Below are positions 1-8,384 of a stretch of 64,000 nt of DNA, one piece after another. Below the pieces are notes generated by a model that saw nothing but the letters and a program-made list of their open reading frames with translations, made no database searches and was not told where the DNA came from. The stretch spans positions 1-64,000 of the forward strand of contig NZ_FOVC01000013.1 of the NCBI RefSeq assembly GCF_900115045.1. Direction: 5' to 3'. The position numbers and the translations under genes are program-made. The stretch is from Izhakiella capsodis. GTDB lineage: Bacteria > Pseudomonadota > Gammaproteobacteria > Enterobacterales > Enterobacteriaceae. Each line of letters opens with the position of its first letter. The first letter of the stretch is position 1.

Positions 1-152
1 CGAGTGAAGGTACTCACGGTCATGGCTCTCATGGCTCTCATGGCTCTCATGGCTCCGGGGCCGCTTACGCAGCAGCAGCTGTAGCGATAGCCGCCGCCGC
101 CGTGACCGCCGTAGCCGTGAACGACGACGATGAGTCAGACAATGAATCTTAA
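1..152 (+). CDS. C-terminal end of a gene cut by the window edge, type VI secretion context
   Basis: An open frame enters from the left edge (codons in phase with base 3) and stops with TAA at 150-152. The visible tail has a Gly-Ser-His repeat, then an Ala/Val-rich hydrophobic stretch of about 25 residues, then an acidic end rich in Asp and Glu. A PAAR gene follows 65 bases later, so the missing gene could be a VgrG spike or a spike-linked effector; that is inference from position, since the tail itself is not diagnostic. No part of a recognisable catalytic domain is inside the window. Confidence 0.5.
   Translation, partial: SEGTHGHGSHGSHGSHGSGAAYAAAAVAIAAAAVTAVAVNDDDESDNES
21..56 (+). repeat. 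9-bp tandem repeat (CATGGCTCT), four units
   Basis: The unit CATGGCTCT is present three times exactly and a fourth time with one change, in frame, encoding His-Gly-Ser units near the C-terminus of the partial gene. A repeat of three codons can vary in number without breaking the frame. Confidence 0.85.
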
Positions 153-217
153 TCAAGTGGAAAACCATACTGGTTTTGAACCCGGACAAAATTGACGTTC
201 GTTAGAGAGGACTGAAA

Positions 218-481
218 ATGCAACCTGCAGCAAGATTGGATGATGGCAGCAGTCATGGGGGAACTATAGTCAGTGGTTCCGGTACTGTATTTATCAACAG
301 CAAACCCGCTGCAATTGGAAACGTTAGTGTAGTGACTTGCGCTTTATTACACGGCGCGGCGAGTATTACCTGTGGGTCAGGAACGGTATTCATCAATCAA
401 CAGCCAGCTGCACGTATAGGGGACTCAACAGGGTGTGGTGCCGAAATTACAAGTGGTTCCGGTGATGTTTTCATCGGCTAA
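218..481 (+). CDS. PAAR-domain protein, type VI secretion spike tip
   Basis: An 87-residue protein made almost wholly of a PAAR domain. It starts MQPAARLDD, carries PAA motifs again near the middle (KPAAIGN) and end (QPAARIGD), and has three glycine-rich SGSGTVFI/SGSGDVFI turns that are the beta-hairpin repeats of the family. PAAR proteins bind zinc and cap the VgrG trimer to sharpen the spike and carry effectors. There is no C-terminal extension, so this is a bare tip and not a fused toxin. AGAGAGG lies 10-15 bases before the ATG. The gene precedes a TagK-like gene, tagJ and tssE on the same strand, which supports a role in the same apparatus. Confidence 0.9.
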   Translation: MQPAARLDDGSSHGGTIVSGSGTVFINSKPAAIGNVSVVTCALLHGAASITCGSGTVFINQQPAARIGDSTGCGAEITSGSGDVFIG

Positions 482-1280
482 TATCATTCAACTTACCATT
501 AGTTGGCCGCCGAACCTGCCCCCCTTCTTTGTCGATGGGGGGAGAAATAAGGATGGTAACGGGTTGTATTTTGTTTTGAGTCAAGCCGGAACCAGCCTTA
601 GCCCCCCACCGACAGGAGAGGATTATTTATGCTTCAGCTGGGCGGATACTGTTCCTGTGATGAATAATCATTGTCATGAGCACGTCTGCCTGGTTAATGG
701 ACATGCTCAGAGACCAGACGATGTTACTACTCTACAAAGTGGGATAACAATTCAGGCAGGAGTATTCAGATTAGGCGTCATCATGTCAGATGAAGATGAC
801 ACTATCCTCTCTCAGGATATTATCGGAGATCATGAGAAGCTGCCCGAATTAGATGATGTTATATCGCATGGAGGGCATTTTATACCTTGGGTGGAATCGG
901 AAACACATCAGGATGATGTACTGAAAAATTTGGCATATGAATATAAGCATTTTTTACTGTGGGGGCATAATATTCAGAGGAACTATGAAAATGAAGAAAA
1001 GGATGAAAATTATCTACCTGAACGTGATGAATTTCTCGATGGAGTAACCGACAACGTAAAAGACAGAACTATTACCGAGTGTATTTTTGATAATGAAAGT
1101 CTGATTAATCTTGTGATTGATGAACTTATGTCAATGAATCAATTGGAAGATACAGAAGAAAGGTTGCCTGACTTATTAACGGTGTTAGCGCCTGAAAATA
1201 TGGCCAGAGTTGAAAAGCATCCTCTGCCAGAATTACTTTATCGTGAACTTTATAAATTAGGATTGGATAGCCACCTCTGA
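465..1280 (+). CDS. TagK-like type VI secretion-associated protein
   Basis: This 271-residue protein overlaps the end of the PAAR gene by 17 bases. An in-frame ATG at 435 would add ten residues but overlaps more, and neither start has a clear ribosome site, so the start is uncertain. The N-terminal half is beta-rich and could be FHA-like. The C-terminal half is acidic and ends in a segment with LPDLLTVLAP and a GLDSHL tail, which resembles the end of TagK proteins found beside PAAR, TagJ and TssE in other enterobacteria. The match is from memory of the family and its position. No catalytic motif is visible. It is probably co-transcribed with the flanking secretion genes. Confidence 0.55.
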   Translation: MFSSANIIQLTISWPPNLPPFFVDGGRNKDGNGLYFVLSQAGTSLSPPPTGEDYLCFSWADTVPVMNNHCHEHVCLVNGHAQRPDDVTTLQSGITIQAGVFRLGVIMSDEDDTILSQDIIGDHEKLPELDDVISHGGHFIPWVESETHQDDVLKNLAYEYKHFLLWGHNIQRNYENEEKDENYLPERDEFLDGVTDNVKDRTITECIFDNESLINLVIDELMSMNQLEDTEERLPDLLTVLAPENMARVEKHPLPELLYRELYKLGLDSHL

Positions 1281-1294
1281 AGGATAATAGTTAA

Positions 1295-2107
1295 ATGAGC
1301 ACAGGAAAAACAGGTCTAATTACGGAAATGGCTGAAATTGATAAGATGATCGCTCAGTCAGTTGATGCTGTTAAAACTAACCCAAAAGATTTCGAAAACC
1401 GTCTGACATTAATCAAACTTTATTGTTTGCAAAGCAAATGGGATAATGCTCTGCACCAGCTGGTAACACTGCAGAAGATTGAACCGGCGGTGCAGCAACA
1501 ATGTGAATTATATAACAATCTGATTTACAGTGAACGCATGCGCGAATCCGTACTTTTAGGTGAACGAGCGGCAGGTTTAGTTGGAAATAAACAGCCAGTC
1601 TGGATTAATGATTTACTGAAGGCAAATGCATTATATGCTGCAGGCCAGTTCGTTGAGGGAGAGCGAGTTCGCGGTCAGTGTATTGAAGCTGCGAGTGCGC
1701 AGCCAGGTTATAGTTCAACTATTGGCGAGTTTGAGTGGCTGGCCGATGGCGATGATCGTCTGGGACCCGTTTGTGAATTTATCAGTGCTGGTGCTTATCG
1801 CTGGGTTCCTGTTGCTGACATACAATCCCTGCTGGTTAATGAACCTCAGGGCATAAGTGATCTAATCTGGGCTCCAGCTGAAATAGTGATCGACGGGCAA
1901 ACATGGAAAGGTTATTTACCTGCTCGATATCCATTGTCCATTACCAGTGAGCAAAGCTTGAAGGTCGGTTCTAAAACCGAGTGGCAGCGGCAGGAAGGGG
2001 GACGTTATATTGGGTTGGGAAGAAAGATGTGGATAACTAACCTTGGAGAATACTCGCTTTTCGAAACAGGTGAGCTTACCTTCAGCAAACGGGATAATTT
2101 GCAATGA
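1295..2107 (+). CDS. tagJ: Type VI secretion accessory protein TagJ (ImpE family)
   Basis: The 270-residue product matches the ImpE/TagJ family. It has an N-terminal TPR-like helical part (pairs of helices around residues 10-120, such as NPKDFENRLTLIKLYCLQ) followed by a C-terminal beta domain with the family features WLADGDDRLGP, YRWVP and LPARYP. TagJ binds the N-terminus of the sheath protein TssB and is thought to tune ClpV recycling of the contracted sheath in the cytoplasm. It starts with ATG after AAGGATAATAG and ends with a 4-base overlap (ATGA) with tssE, indicating translational coupling. Confidence 0.88.
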   Translation: MSTGKTGLITEMAEIDKMIAQSVDAVKTNPKDFENRLTLIKLYCLQSKWDNALHQLVTLQKIEPAVQQQCELYNNLIYSERMRESVLLGERAAGLVGNKQPVWINDLLKANALYAAGQFVEGERVRGQCIEAASAQPGYSSTIGEFEWLADGDDRLGPVCEFISAGAYRWVPVADIQSLLVNEPQGISDLIWAPAEIVIDGQTWKGYLPARYPLSITSEQSLKVGSKTEWQRQEGGRYIGLGRKMWITNLGEYSLFETGELTFSKRDNLQ

Positions 2108-2586
2108 GAAACAATCCATTTCCTCCGGGGCTACTGGAGCGATTATTGGATGACGAACCAAGAGTTCAGTCAGAAGAATGGAATAAATACCATTATGACG
2201 CCCGCACAATGCGGGCTGTTGTCCAACGTAGTATCGCCGAGTTGCTTAATACCACCAATATTGAAGGTAGCCTTGATGCTATGCGTCACAAAGAGGTTAT
2301 GGCATCAACATTGAACTATGGCATCTCACCACTTATTGGCGGATATGCCTCATCACATAATTGGAATTCATTAGAGATCAAAGTGCGCAATGCTCTTATC
2401 AGGTTTGAACCCAGACTTATCGCTGATTCTATAGTTATTAACTTTGAAGGTAACCGGCAGTCGCCGTCGTGTAATGGCATCATCAATTTCGAAATAAATG
2501 CCTTAATAGAATGGCATCCACATCCTATTGATTTATCGCTCAAGGCACTTTACGAAGTTGAGACTGACAGAGCCAATTTAGTATAG
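2104..2586 (+). CDS. tssE: Type VI secretion baseplate subunit TssE (gp25 family)
   Basis: A 160-residue protein of the T4 gp25-like family. It opens with a short lead containing GLLERLLDDEP, has the family segment VQRSIAELLNTT around residues 40-52 and NYGISPLIGGY around 71-81, then IRNALIRFEPRL-like text (VRNALIRFEPRLI) and a final beta strand reading INFEINALIEW. TssE sits in the wedge of the baseplate and seeds sheath assembly. The start ATG overlaps the tagJ stop by four bases. No further type VI gene follows on this strand, so it appears to end the cluster at this side. Confidence 0.9.
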   Translation: MRNNPFPPGLLERLLDDEPRVQSEEWNKYHYDARTMRAVVQRSIAELLNTTNIEGSLDAMRHKEVMASTLNYGISPLIGGYASSHNWNSLEIKVRNALIRFEPRLIADSIVINFEGNRQSPSCNGIINFEINALIEWHPHPIDLSLKALYEVETDRANLV

Positions 2587-2834
2587 TTTTTTTAAAAAGT
2601 TAATGCTGCATAAAATCGAATAAGAAAGCAGCATTAGCTGTCATTTTTTGAGCGAATAGAGACCGGTCTGTCATTTCATAAATAATAGCTTTACGTTATT
2701 ATTCACTCGATTGATATGATTAAACAAAAGAGTTCGAGGTATTAATGAATAAGATTGCTGTATGATTTCTATGTTTTAATTTAATGAGTTCTCATAGGTT
2801 GTATTTTTCTTAATCTATTGTTGTTAGCTTTATA

Positions 2835-3338
2835 TCACATTATGAATAGTGATAATGTAATTAAGATATTAAATATTATCATCAATAATAAAACATAGCT
2901 TAATTTTCTCCACATGTTTTTATCTGAAGGTGTTGATGAGAGTTTATTTTTTTTAATTTTTTCTGTAGGGTTTATATTAACTATTCCATTGTTTATTTCG
3001 TTTTTTAAAGACGCCTGTTTTTGATCCGATAAAAGTGTGAATCCTCTGCGTGGAATCGTTTGAATTAATTTTTCCTGAATGCCGCAGGACTTCAATGCTT
3101 TTCTGAGTTCGGATATATTTTGATAAAGAGTATTTGCTGTGACTTCCATGCCGAAGCGCCGCCATGCATATTCGTACAATTCTTCATGGCTGACAAGATT
3201 ATCTCTCTTTTCTATTAATAAAGTTAGGCAGTATGATGCAGGTGTACTTATATCGTAGCTAGTAAAATCAGATTTAAGCATTTTTTTATCCTTATCATAC
3301 TCAACTTCATTATTTATTTTGACTGTCATAAGATCCAT
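2835..3338 (-). CDS. ToxR/CadC-like membrane-anchored winged-helix regulator
   Basis: A 167-residue protein with an OmpR-type winged helix at about residues 15-105 (LTLLIEKRDNLVSHEELYEYAW, then NTLYQNISELRKAL and the wing ending TIPRRGFTL). This order is typical of ToxR and CadC regulators. After a Lys/Asn-rich linker the protein ends in one hydrophobic segment of about 20 residues, VLLLMIIFNILITLSLFIM, so it should sit in the inner membrane with the DNA-binding part in the cytoplasm and almost no periplasmic domain. It faces the type VI genes. Whether it controls them or the later lipoprotein gene cannot be told from the sequence. Confidence 0.8.
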   Translation of the reverse strand: MDLMTVKINNEVEYDKDKKMLKSDFTSYDISTPASYCLTLLIEKRDNLVSHEELYEYAWRRFGMEVTANTLYQNISELRKALKSCGIQEKLIQTIPRRGFTLLSDQKQASLKNEINNGIVNINPTEKIKKNKLSSTPSDKNMWRKLSYVLLLMIIFNILITLSLFIM

Positions 3339-4571
3339 CTCACTTTTTATCCTGAATATAAAGTGGTTATCACAACAACTTGGTTGTGAAACTAAAAAAC
3401 CATGCTTTTTAAAATCTGTGTGTGGTTGAAATTATCTAATATAATAAATTAATACCATAAATATACAAAGTCCTACCATTTTGCTTGGACTTTGATGTGT
3501 GTGAGAATGTTATAAAAGAGCCAGCAGTGATAACTGTGAATTTATTATTGAAAGCAGGTATGCTTTTCCTCAGTCATTAAAGCGGCTATAAAAATGCAAA
3601 AGCTGATTATAACAGTAATTACATTCTTTCTTTTTTTGCACTTTTTTATGAAAGAGAACTATCCATGCCATTGCTTTTAGTTTCAAAAAAAAAATAAACA
3701 TAAAAAACCACCATTAAAATTCTAACCAGAAGACTATGCCAGTAGTTATAGATCATACATAAGCAATTGTTACACTACAGTAAAAAACTGGAAAAGTTAA
3801 ATAGATTAAAACAATTAAACTGTTTGAATCGATCGTTGTAAGCAATTCAAAAAATAAGCAACTTAATCATAATAATATTTAGTTGGATTAAACGAAATGA
3901 ATAACATACTCATAATTTATTTTTAATCTTAATGAAAAAATATCCGTGTTGATCATTTTTTTTTATCAATAATCTACCAATTTTAATGATGTTTTTCATG
4001 TAAAACGTATCATTCTCTCTGTTGGGATATCTCTGTGAGAGAAAAATCTGAAATGATAAAGCATTCTTTAGCTTGTGCACTTTATGAGCTGCTCAAACAG
4101 GCCATATTGTCATGTTCAATGTTGAAAATTTGGGTAGAATTGTGGCTTTTTAAGGCAGCAGCCTACTGCATTGATAATGAACCTTGCGGCAATAGAGTTT
4201 TATTCAGTTGATAACGCCTTACAAAAATAATGTGAAATTATCTGCTAGCGTGTGGATTTAAAGAGTCATTAATCATAGTTTTTATCTTTTATCATATAAT
4301 TGTGTTTATATTTCTTTTGTAGTGCAGTTCTACTATTGCTCTTTGCTCAATTTTAACTCTACTATAGCTATATCTATTTGAATAAATATAAATTCTTGTT
4401 GAGTATGTAAGTTATTGATTTTACAGAACTATGCGCTAGTCAAATCATTCTGAGTTTTACTATTTAACGTGGGGCTCCAGATTACCAATCTATCCTTAAT
4501 TGCAGCATCCGCAAGATTCTGCTGCAAGGGATAAGCTTGCAGTAGGTATTTTAATTTTCAGTCAGACATAA
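3339..4571. other. A+T-rich non-coding stretch
   Basis: About 1.2 kb without a convincing gene on either strand, strongly A+T-rich with many short A and T runs. One 52-codon frame (4054-4212, ATG after GAGAG) can be read but has no recognisable features. A perfect 7-bp inverted repeat, CTGCAAG and CTTGCAG with a 7-base loop, lies at 4522-4542, roughly 80-100 bases before the lipoprotein gene. Confidence 0.6.
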
Positions 4572-4621
4572 TGGTTGGCTTCCTTGAGTGTCTACCATTG
4601 AGAATATGGAGAGTTCGGATA

Positions 4622-5098
4622 GTGGTAGTCAGGTATGGTTTTCTTATTTTAATGTTTTTATCTTTAACTGGTTGCTCGGTTTTTTCCTCTGGTGACGTTG
4701 ATGTCTATCCGGATGCTAAAAATACAGCGAATACAGTTAAGGCTCTTCATAAAATATCGACTAAAGAGGTGCGTAAAACCCCAAAAAAATATTGGAGTTC
4801 GCTCCCTTCCTCTAATAACACCTGTATCGACAACTTCAATTTTCTTAAAAGCGCAAGTCAGGATGATTACTCGGAGTTTGAGGAGAGATATAGCAGAATC
4901 AGTAGCGTGTATAGTTTTCTCAATAAAAATAAAAATATTATGGACCCGGATGCCAGATCTATTCTTTCAATCTCACTCAGCATGAAACTGAACACGCTGT
5001 GCGAAGAGATCAAATATAAAGGTTATCAGCTGGTGAGAGACAAGGTAAGGATTGTTGAAAATGGTGATAGTGTATCCTCTTCGAAAACCGGTCAATAA
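4622..5098 (+). CDS. Orphan lipoprotein of unknown function
   Basis: With the GTG start at 4622 the product has 158 residues and a compact signal peptide ending in the lipobox SLTGC (Cys18). GGAG lies about a dozen bases upstream. An ATG at 4571 would add 17 residues ahead of the hydrophobic core and has no ribosome site, so GTG is preferred. The mature part is polar and mostly helical, with two cysteines (NTCIDN and NTLCEE) that could pair in the periplasm. I do not recognise the family. It stands alone between the type VI region and fdhD; a link to either neighbour is not shown. Confidence 0.65.
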   Translation: MVVRYGFLILMFLSLTGCSVFSSGDVDVYPDAKNTANTVKALHKISTKEVRKTPKKYWSSLPSSNNTCIDNFNFLKSASQDDYSEFEERYSRISSVYSFLNKNKNIMDPDARSILSISLSMKLNTLCEEIKYKGYQLVRDKVRIVENGDSVSSSKTGQ

Positions 5099-5650
5099 AT
5101 CAGTCTACGCATGAAGGTGAGCACGATGTTAATAACGTTATGTGATTCATTTTCGCTACTATCATCGTTGCACACTGGACAAATGTTATCCTTAAAGGCG
5201 ACTGCTGTGAGAGATGTCGCAATCATGAAAGCTGTTCCTGTGGGAAGAAACGCCCTGAGATAGCTGAAGAAAAAGCCCTCTTGTTCCATCAGCACATTCA
5301 GCATCATTTTTTGCACGCGTGATATACTATGCGTTTTCACAAATTTGCAGTGCAGATAACGTAAATCTTTGTTTTACTACGTTTATCTGCTGTCGGCTGG
5401 CCCGCACGGGGCGAAAATGGCGGGGTTTGACCAATGTGGTTTATGCTATGCGTAGAACATCGTCGTCCTTTAAGTCCATAGAGCTGAGTGAGCTGCTCAG
5501 ATAAAAATAGCCTTAATGCGCGCGATAACTAACAGCTTGCATCCGCCATCTTGTCGTAAGTCTCATAGCGCCGAAATGAAATGGTTTAATCATGCTATAA
5601 AGTTAAGTCATTACTATAAGATTCGCAGGATTGAGAAAAAGGTGGCATCG
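5099..5650. other. Intergenic region before fdhD
   Basis: About 550 bases separate the lipoprotein stop from the chosen fdhD start. Short frames exist on both strands but none carries a recognisable motif with a matching ribosome site. The fdhD promoter must lie here; no clear consensus was found by eye. Confidence 0.5.
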
Positions 5651-6478
5651 TTGAACGCTGAAAAGCAACCCCCGAATGAGGCGCGGTGTATTCCGTCCGG
5701 TGTGGTCAGTAAGCCGATCTGGACAAAAAAGGCGCTGAATGTATCTGTTGCCGACTGGCTGGCGGAGGAGGTACCGGTTGCTTTGGTCTATAACGGCATT
5801 TCTCACGTAGTCATGATGGCGTCGCCTGGCGATTTGCAGCATCTGGCGGTTGGCTTCTCGCTTTCAGAGGGAATTATCGCATCGGCTCAGGATATCTATG
5901 GTATTGATATCGTTGACGTATGTCAGGGAATCGAGGTGCAGATTGAGCTTTCCAGCCGTCGGTTTATGGCGCTGAAAGAGCGCCGCCGTGCGATGGAAGG
6001 GCGCACTGGCTGCGGTGTATGCGGTGTGGAGCAACTGGCTGAAATCGGTAAGCCTGTTGAGCCGTTACCCTTTACGCAATCTTTCGAACTGTCACTGCTT
6101 GATGCGCCGCTAAAACAGTTGAAAATATGCCAACCGGTGGGAAGAATGACCGGATGCACGCATATTGCCGGTTGGATCATGCCAGATGGTCAACTCATCA
6201 ACGGATTCGAAGACATTGGCCGCCATGTGGCGCTGGATAAGCTGCTTGGCGCACGCAGTCATCAGCCTGAATGGCAGTCTGGTGCGGCGCTGATATCCAG
6301 CCGCGCCAGCTATGAAATGGTGCAAAAGGCTGCGATGTGCGGGGTAGAAATTCTGTTTGCCGTCTCTGCGGCAACCAGTCTTGCTGTTGAAGTGGCAGAG
6401 CGCAGTAATCTGACGTTGGTCGGTTTTAGTCAGCCAGGCCGTGCGACTGTTTATTCTCATCCGCAGCGTTTGCGCTGA
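5651..6478 (+). CDS. fdhD: Formate dehydrogenase accessory sulfurtransferase FdhD
   Basis: FdhD takes sulfur from the cysteine desulfurase IscS and passes it to the molybdenum cofactor of formate dehydrogenases. The protein is very similar to E. coli FdhD throughout, including WLAEEVPVALVYNGISH, the catalytic loop GCGVCGVEQ and DIGRHVALDKLLG. I chose the TTG at 5651, five bases after AGGTGG. It gives 275 residues, and the two loop cysteines become Cys121 and Cys124, the same numbers as in E. coli (277 residues). Upstream ATG codons at 5516 or 5576 would add 25-45 residues absent from the family. sodA follows on the same strand with its own promoter. Confidence 0.93.
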   Translation: MNAEKQPPNEARCIPSGVVSKPIWTKKALNVSVADWLAEEVPVALVYNGISHVVMMASPGDLQHLAVGFSLSEGIIASAQDIYGIDIVDVCQGIEVQIELSSRRFMALKERRRAMEGRTGCGVCGVEQLAEIGKPVEPLPFTQSFELSLLDAPLKQLKICQPVGRMTGCTHIAGWIMPDGQLINGFEDIGRHVALDKLLGARSHQPEWQSGAALISSRASYEMVQKAAMCGVEILFAVSAATSLAVEVAERSNLTLVGFSQPGRATVYSHPQRLR

Positions 6479-6841
6479 GGGCGCACAATCAGGATAAATC
6501 GTTCTCGGTATTGATTGGATGACATACCAATGAAATTATCAAAAAGCAGAAGATTCTTAAACGACACTAAAAAATCGTATAATTCACGTGCGATCATGAA
6601 GGTTCTGCTGTGACTATTTGTGCTCTGTTTCAGCTAAGTCTGATGAGTATTTCAACGCTGATATCAAGAGTCTGTAGTTTTTTGAAAACGACCGAATGGC
6701 GTTGTTTTATCGTTATATATCTCCAGGAAAATCGTATCAGCAAGCTCAGTTTACTGTGAAATGACGCAGCGTTTTTTAGCAGATCGCATTTATTCATAGT
6801 TGTAAGACATTGATCTACCTTTCCCATGTGTTGAATTCAAC

Positions 6842-6847
6842 TATAAT
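6842..6847 (+). promoter_or_regulatory. sodA promoter -10 element
   Basis: A perfect TATAAT sits 72 bases before the sodA ATG, preceded by the palindrome TTGAATTCAA at 6831-6840. The -35 element is not clear. Transcription from here would begin near 6854 and give a leader of about 66 bases. Confidence 0.55.
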
Positions 6848-6865
6848 GACCACACTGCTTACGCA

Positions 6866-6893
6866 GAGAGGGGCCAGCGTGCTGGCCCCTCTC
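6866..6893 (+). promoter_or_regulatory. Perfect 13-bp hairpin in the sodA leader
   Basis: GAGAGGGGCCAGC and its exact complement GCTGGCCCCTCTC are separated by only GT, so the sodA leader RNA would begin with a very stable stem-loop. No T run follows, so it is not a typical terminator. A role in mRNA stability or regulation is inference. Confidence 0.7.
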
Positions 6894-6919
6894 GCTTATC
6901 AATAAAATGGAGATGAAAC

Positions 6920-7537
6920 ATGAGCTATTCACTGCCATCCTTGCCTTATGCTTACGACGCACTTGAGCCGCATTTCGACAAGCAGACGATGGAAATCCAC
7001 CACACTAAACATCATCAGACCTACGTCAACAATGCTAATGCTGCGGTTGAAGGCACTGAATTTGCTAACCTGCCGGTCGAGGAACTGATTGCCAGTCTGG
7101 ATAAAATCCCTGCTGATAAGAAGACAGCCGTTCGTAACAACGCAGGCGGCCATGCAAATCATAGCTTATTCTGGAAAGGCCTGAAAACCGGCACTACTTT
7201 GCAGGGACCGCTTAAGGCTGCTATCGAGAAGGATTTTGGTAGCGTTGAAAAGTTCAAAGAAGCCTTTGAGAAAGCCGCCGCTACCCGTTTTGGTTCCGGT
7301 TGGGCCTGGCTGGTGAAAAAAGGCGATAAGCTGGCGGTTGTCTCCACCGCGAACCAGGACAGTCCGCTGATGGGCGAGTCTGTCAGCGGCGTCTCCGGCT
7401 TTCCAATCATCGCACTTGATGTTTGGGAGCATGCTTATTACCTGAAATACCAGAATAAGCGCCCTGACTATATTAAAGCGTTCTGGAACGTAGTTAACTG
7501 GGATGAAGCGGCGAACCGTTACGATCAAGCGAAATAA
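6920..7537 (+). CDS. sodA: Manganese superoxide dismutase
   Basis: SodA converts superoxide to oxygen and hydrogen peroxide in the cytoplasm. The 205-residue protein has the length of E. coli SodA and all four expected metal ligands: His in MEIHHTKHHQTYV, His in NNAGGHANHSLFW, and Asp and His in the signature LDVWEHAYY. The GGHANHSLFW and WVVNWDEA-type (WNVVNWDEA) segments support the manganese form. GGAG lies nine bases before the ATG. It is followed by a strong intrinsic terminator and so is a single-gene unit. Confidence 0.97.
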   Translation: MSYSLPSLPYAYDALEPHFDKQTMEIHHTKHHQTYVNNANAAVEGTEFANLPVEELIASLDKIPADKKTAVRNNAGGHANHSLFWKGLKTGTTLQGPLKAAIEKDFGSVEKFKEAFEKAAATRFGSGWAWLVKKGDKLAVVSTANQDSPLMGESVSGVSGFPIIALDVWEHAYYLKYQNKRPDYIKAFWNVVNWDEAANRYDQAK

Positions 7538-7555
7538 ATTCGTCTTTAGGATCAT

Positions 7556-7590
7556 AAGCCGGCAAATGTTACGTTTGTCGGCTTTGTTGT
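7556..7590 (+). terminator. Intrinsic terminator after sodA
   Basis: AAGCCGGCAAA pairs with TTTGTCGGCTT across a 7-base loop (one G-T pair), followed by a T-rich tail, 19 bases after the sodA stop. Confidence 0.8.
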
Positions 7591-8046
7591 ATCTGCATCC
7601 TGACGATGGGCATATCATTCGCAAAACAGCGCATTTACTAGCAGAAAATTTTGTTATCATATTGCTAAATTTTCTGGCTATCTGTCTGAAGAATTAATGC
7701 TCATGTTTTTTTGTATATACTTGTCTGGCTTTTTATTTTTAATTAATTAAGACTCACTCTCAGTTAATTTGTGTAAGGGAGTTGCTATTATCGTTGCTAA
7801 ATGTTTGTTTTTAATTGAAAGAAATTAATTTTAATTCAAATTTTTTCAGTTATCCAATGAACATTGGATAACTGAAAACATGCATTAACTTTAAACAAGA
7901 TAGTGTTAATGAGTTTCATAGCTTTGTTGTTTACTCATATTCTGGCATATTTGCATTTGTTTTAGTCATGATAAGATTAACGGGGTCGCAAATATTTCTC
8001 GCGGTCTGGCAATGGATAGCTGAAGCATCACTAGGGAGCAACTAAC
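7591..8046. other. Intergenic stretch, A+T-rich
   Basis: About 450 bases with no supported gene. It should hold the promoter for the small regulator at 8047. At 7848-7877 an inverted repeat (CAGTTATCCAATG and CATTGGATAACTG around a 4-base spacer) forms a near-perfect 13-bp stem without a T run on either side, possibly a regulator site. Confidence 0.5.
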
Positions 8047-8325
8047 ATGGAAAGATTTAATGTTCGCAGTAGCAAAAGACTGGATACTATAGTCGAGGTA
8101 TTACAGACTATCGAAGAAATGATGAGCTCATCTGGTCATTCCCTTGCTGATTTTTCTTTATTTCCCAGCACGCGCGATATCGCCGATCGATGTAGCTTAA
8201 GTATTTACTCAACACGCCATATCCTTTTGCTGCTACAGGAAAAAGGTTTAATTGATTCTGTTAAGGGCAAGCATGCTAAACACCTTTACTGGAAGCGAAC
8301 TGATAGTCCAGGCTTGAAGCACTGA
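8047..8325 (+). CDS. Small winged-helix regulator of the PapI/FaeA type
   Basis: A 92-residue protein with one helix-turn-helix: LFPSTRDIADRCSLSIYSTR then HILLLLQEKGLI, a layout like the PapI/FaeA regulators of fimbrial operons (STRDIA, helix, SIYxxR, LLxLxxKG). PapI-type proteins act with Lrp at GATC-containing sites; whether this one does so is unknown. GGGAGC lies about nine bases before the ATG. It converges with the FKBP operon and shares a two-way terminator with it. No fimbrial structural gene is present in the window, so the target may be the neighbouring lipoprotein/FKBP locus or lie elsewhere. Confidence 0.7.
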   Translation: MERFNVRSSKRLDTIVEVLQTIEEMMSSSGHSLADFSLFPSTRDIADRCSLSIYSTRHILLLLQEKGLIDSVKGKHAKHLYWKRTDSPGLKH

Positions 8326-8330
8326 GAGAA

Positions 8331-8361
8331 AAAAACCATCTTAGTAAAGATGGTTTTTTTC
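8331..8361 (+). terminator. Two-way intrinsic terminator
   Basis: CCATCTT and AAGATGG form a stem with loop AGTA, flanked by A6 on the left and T7 on the right, so it can stop transcription from both sides between the convergent genes ending at 8325 and 8385. Confidence 0.85.
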
Positions 8362-8384
8362 TTTTTAGCGACAACGTATTCACA

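Noticed and set aside
4054..4212. 52-codon frame in the A+T-rich gap
   Set aside because: Nothing recognisable in it and this length is expected by chance; mentioned only in the gap entry.
5092..5340. 82-codon minus-strand frame with a CxxC pair
   Set aside because: No ribosome site or family features; it overlaps the lipoprotein end and lies in the fdhD upstream region.
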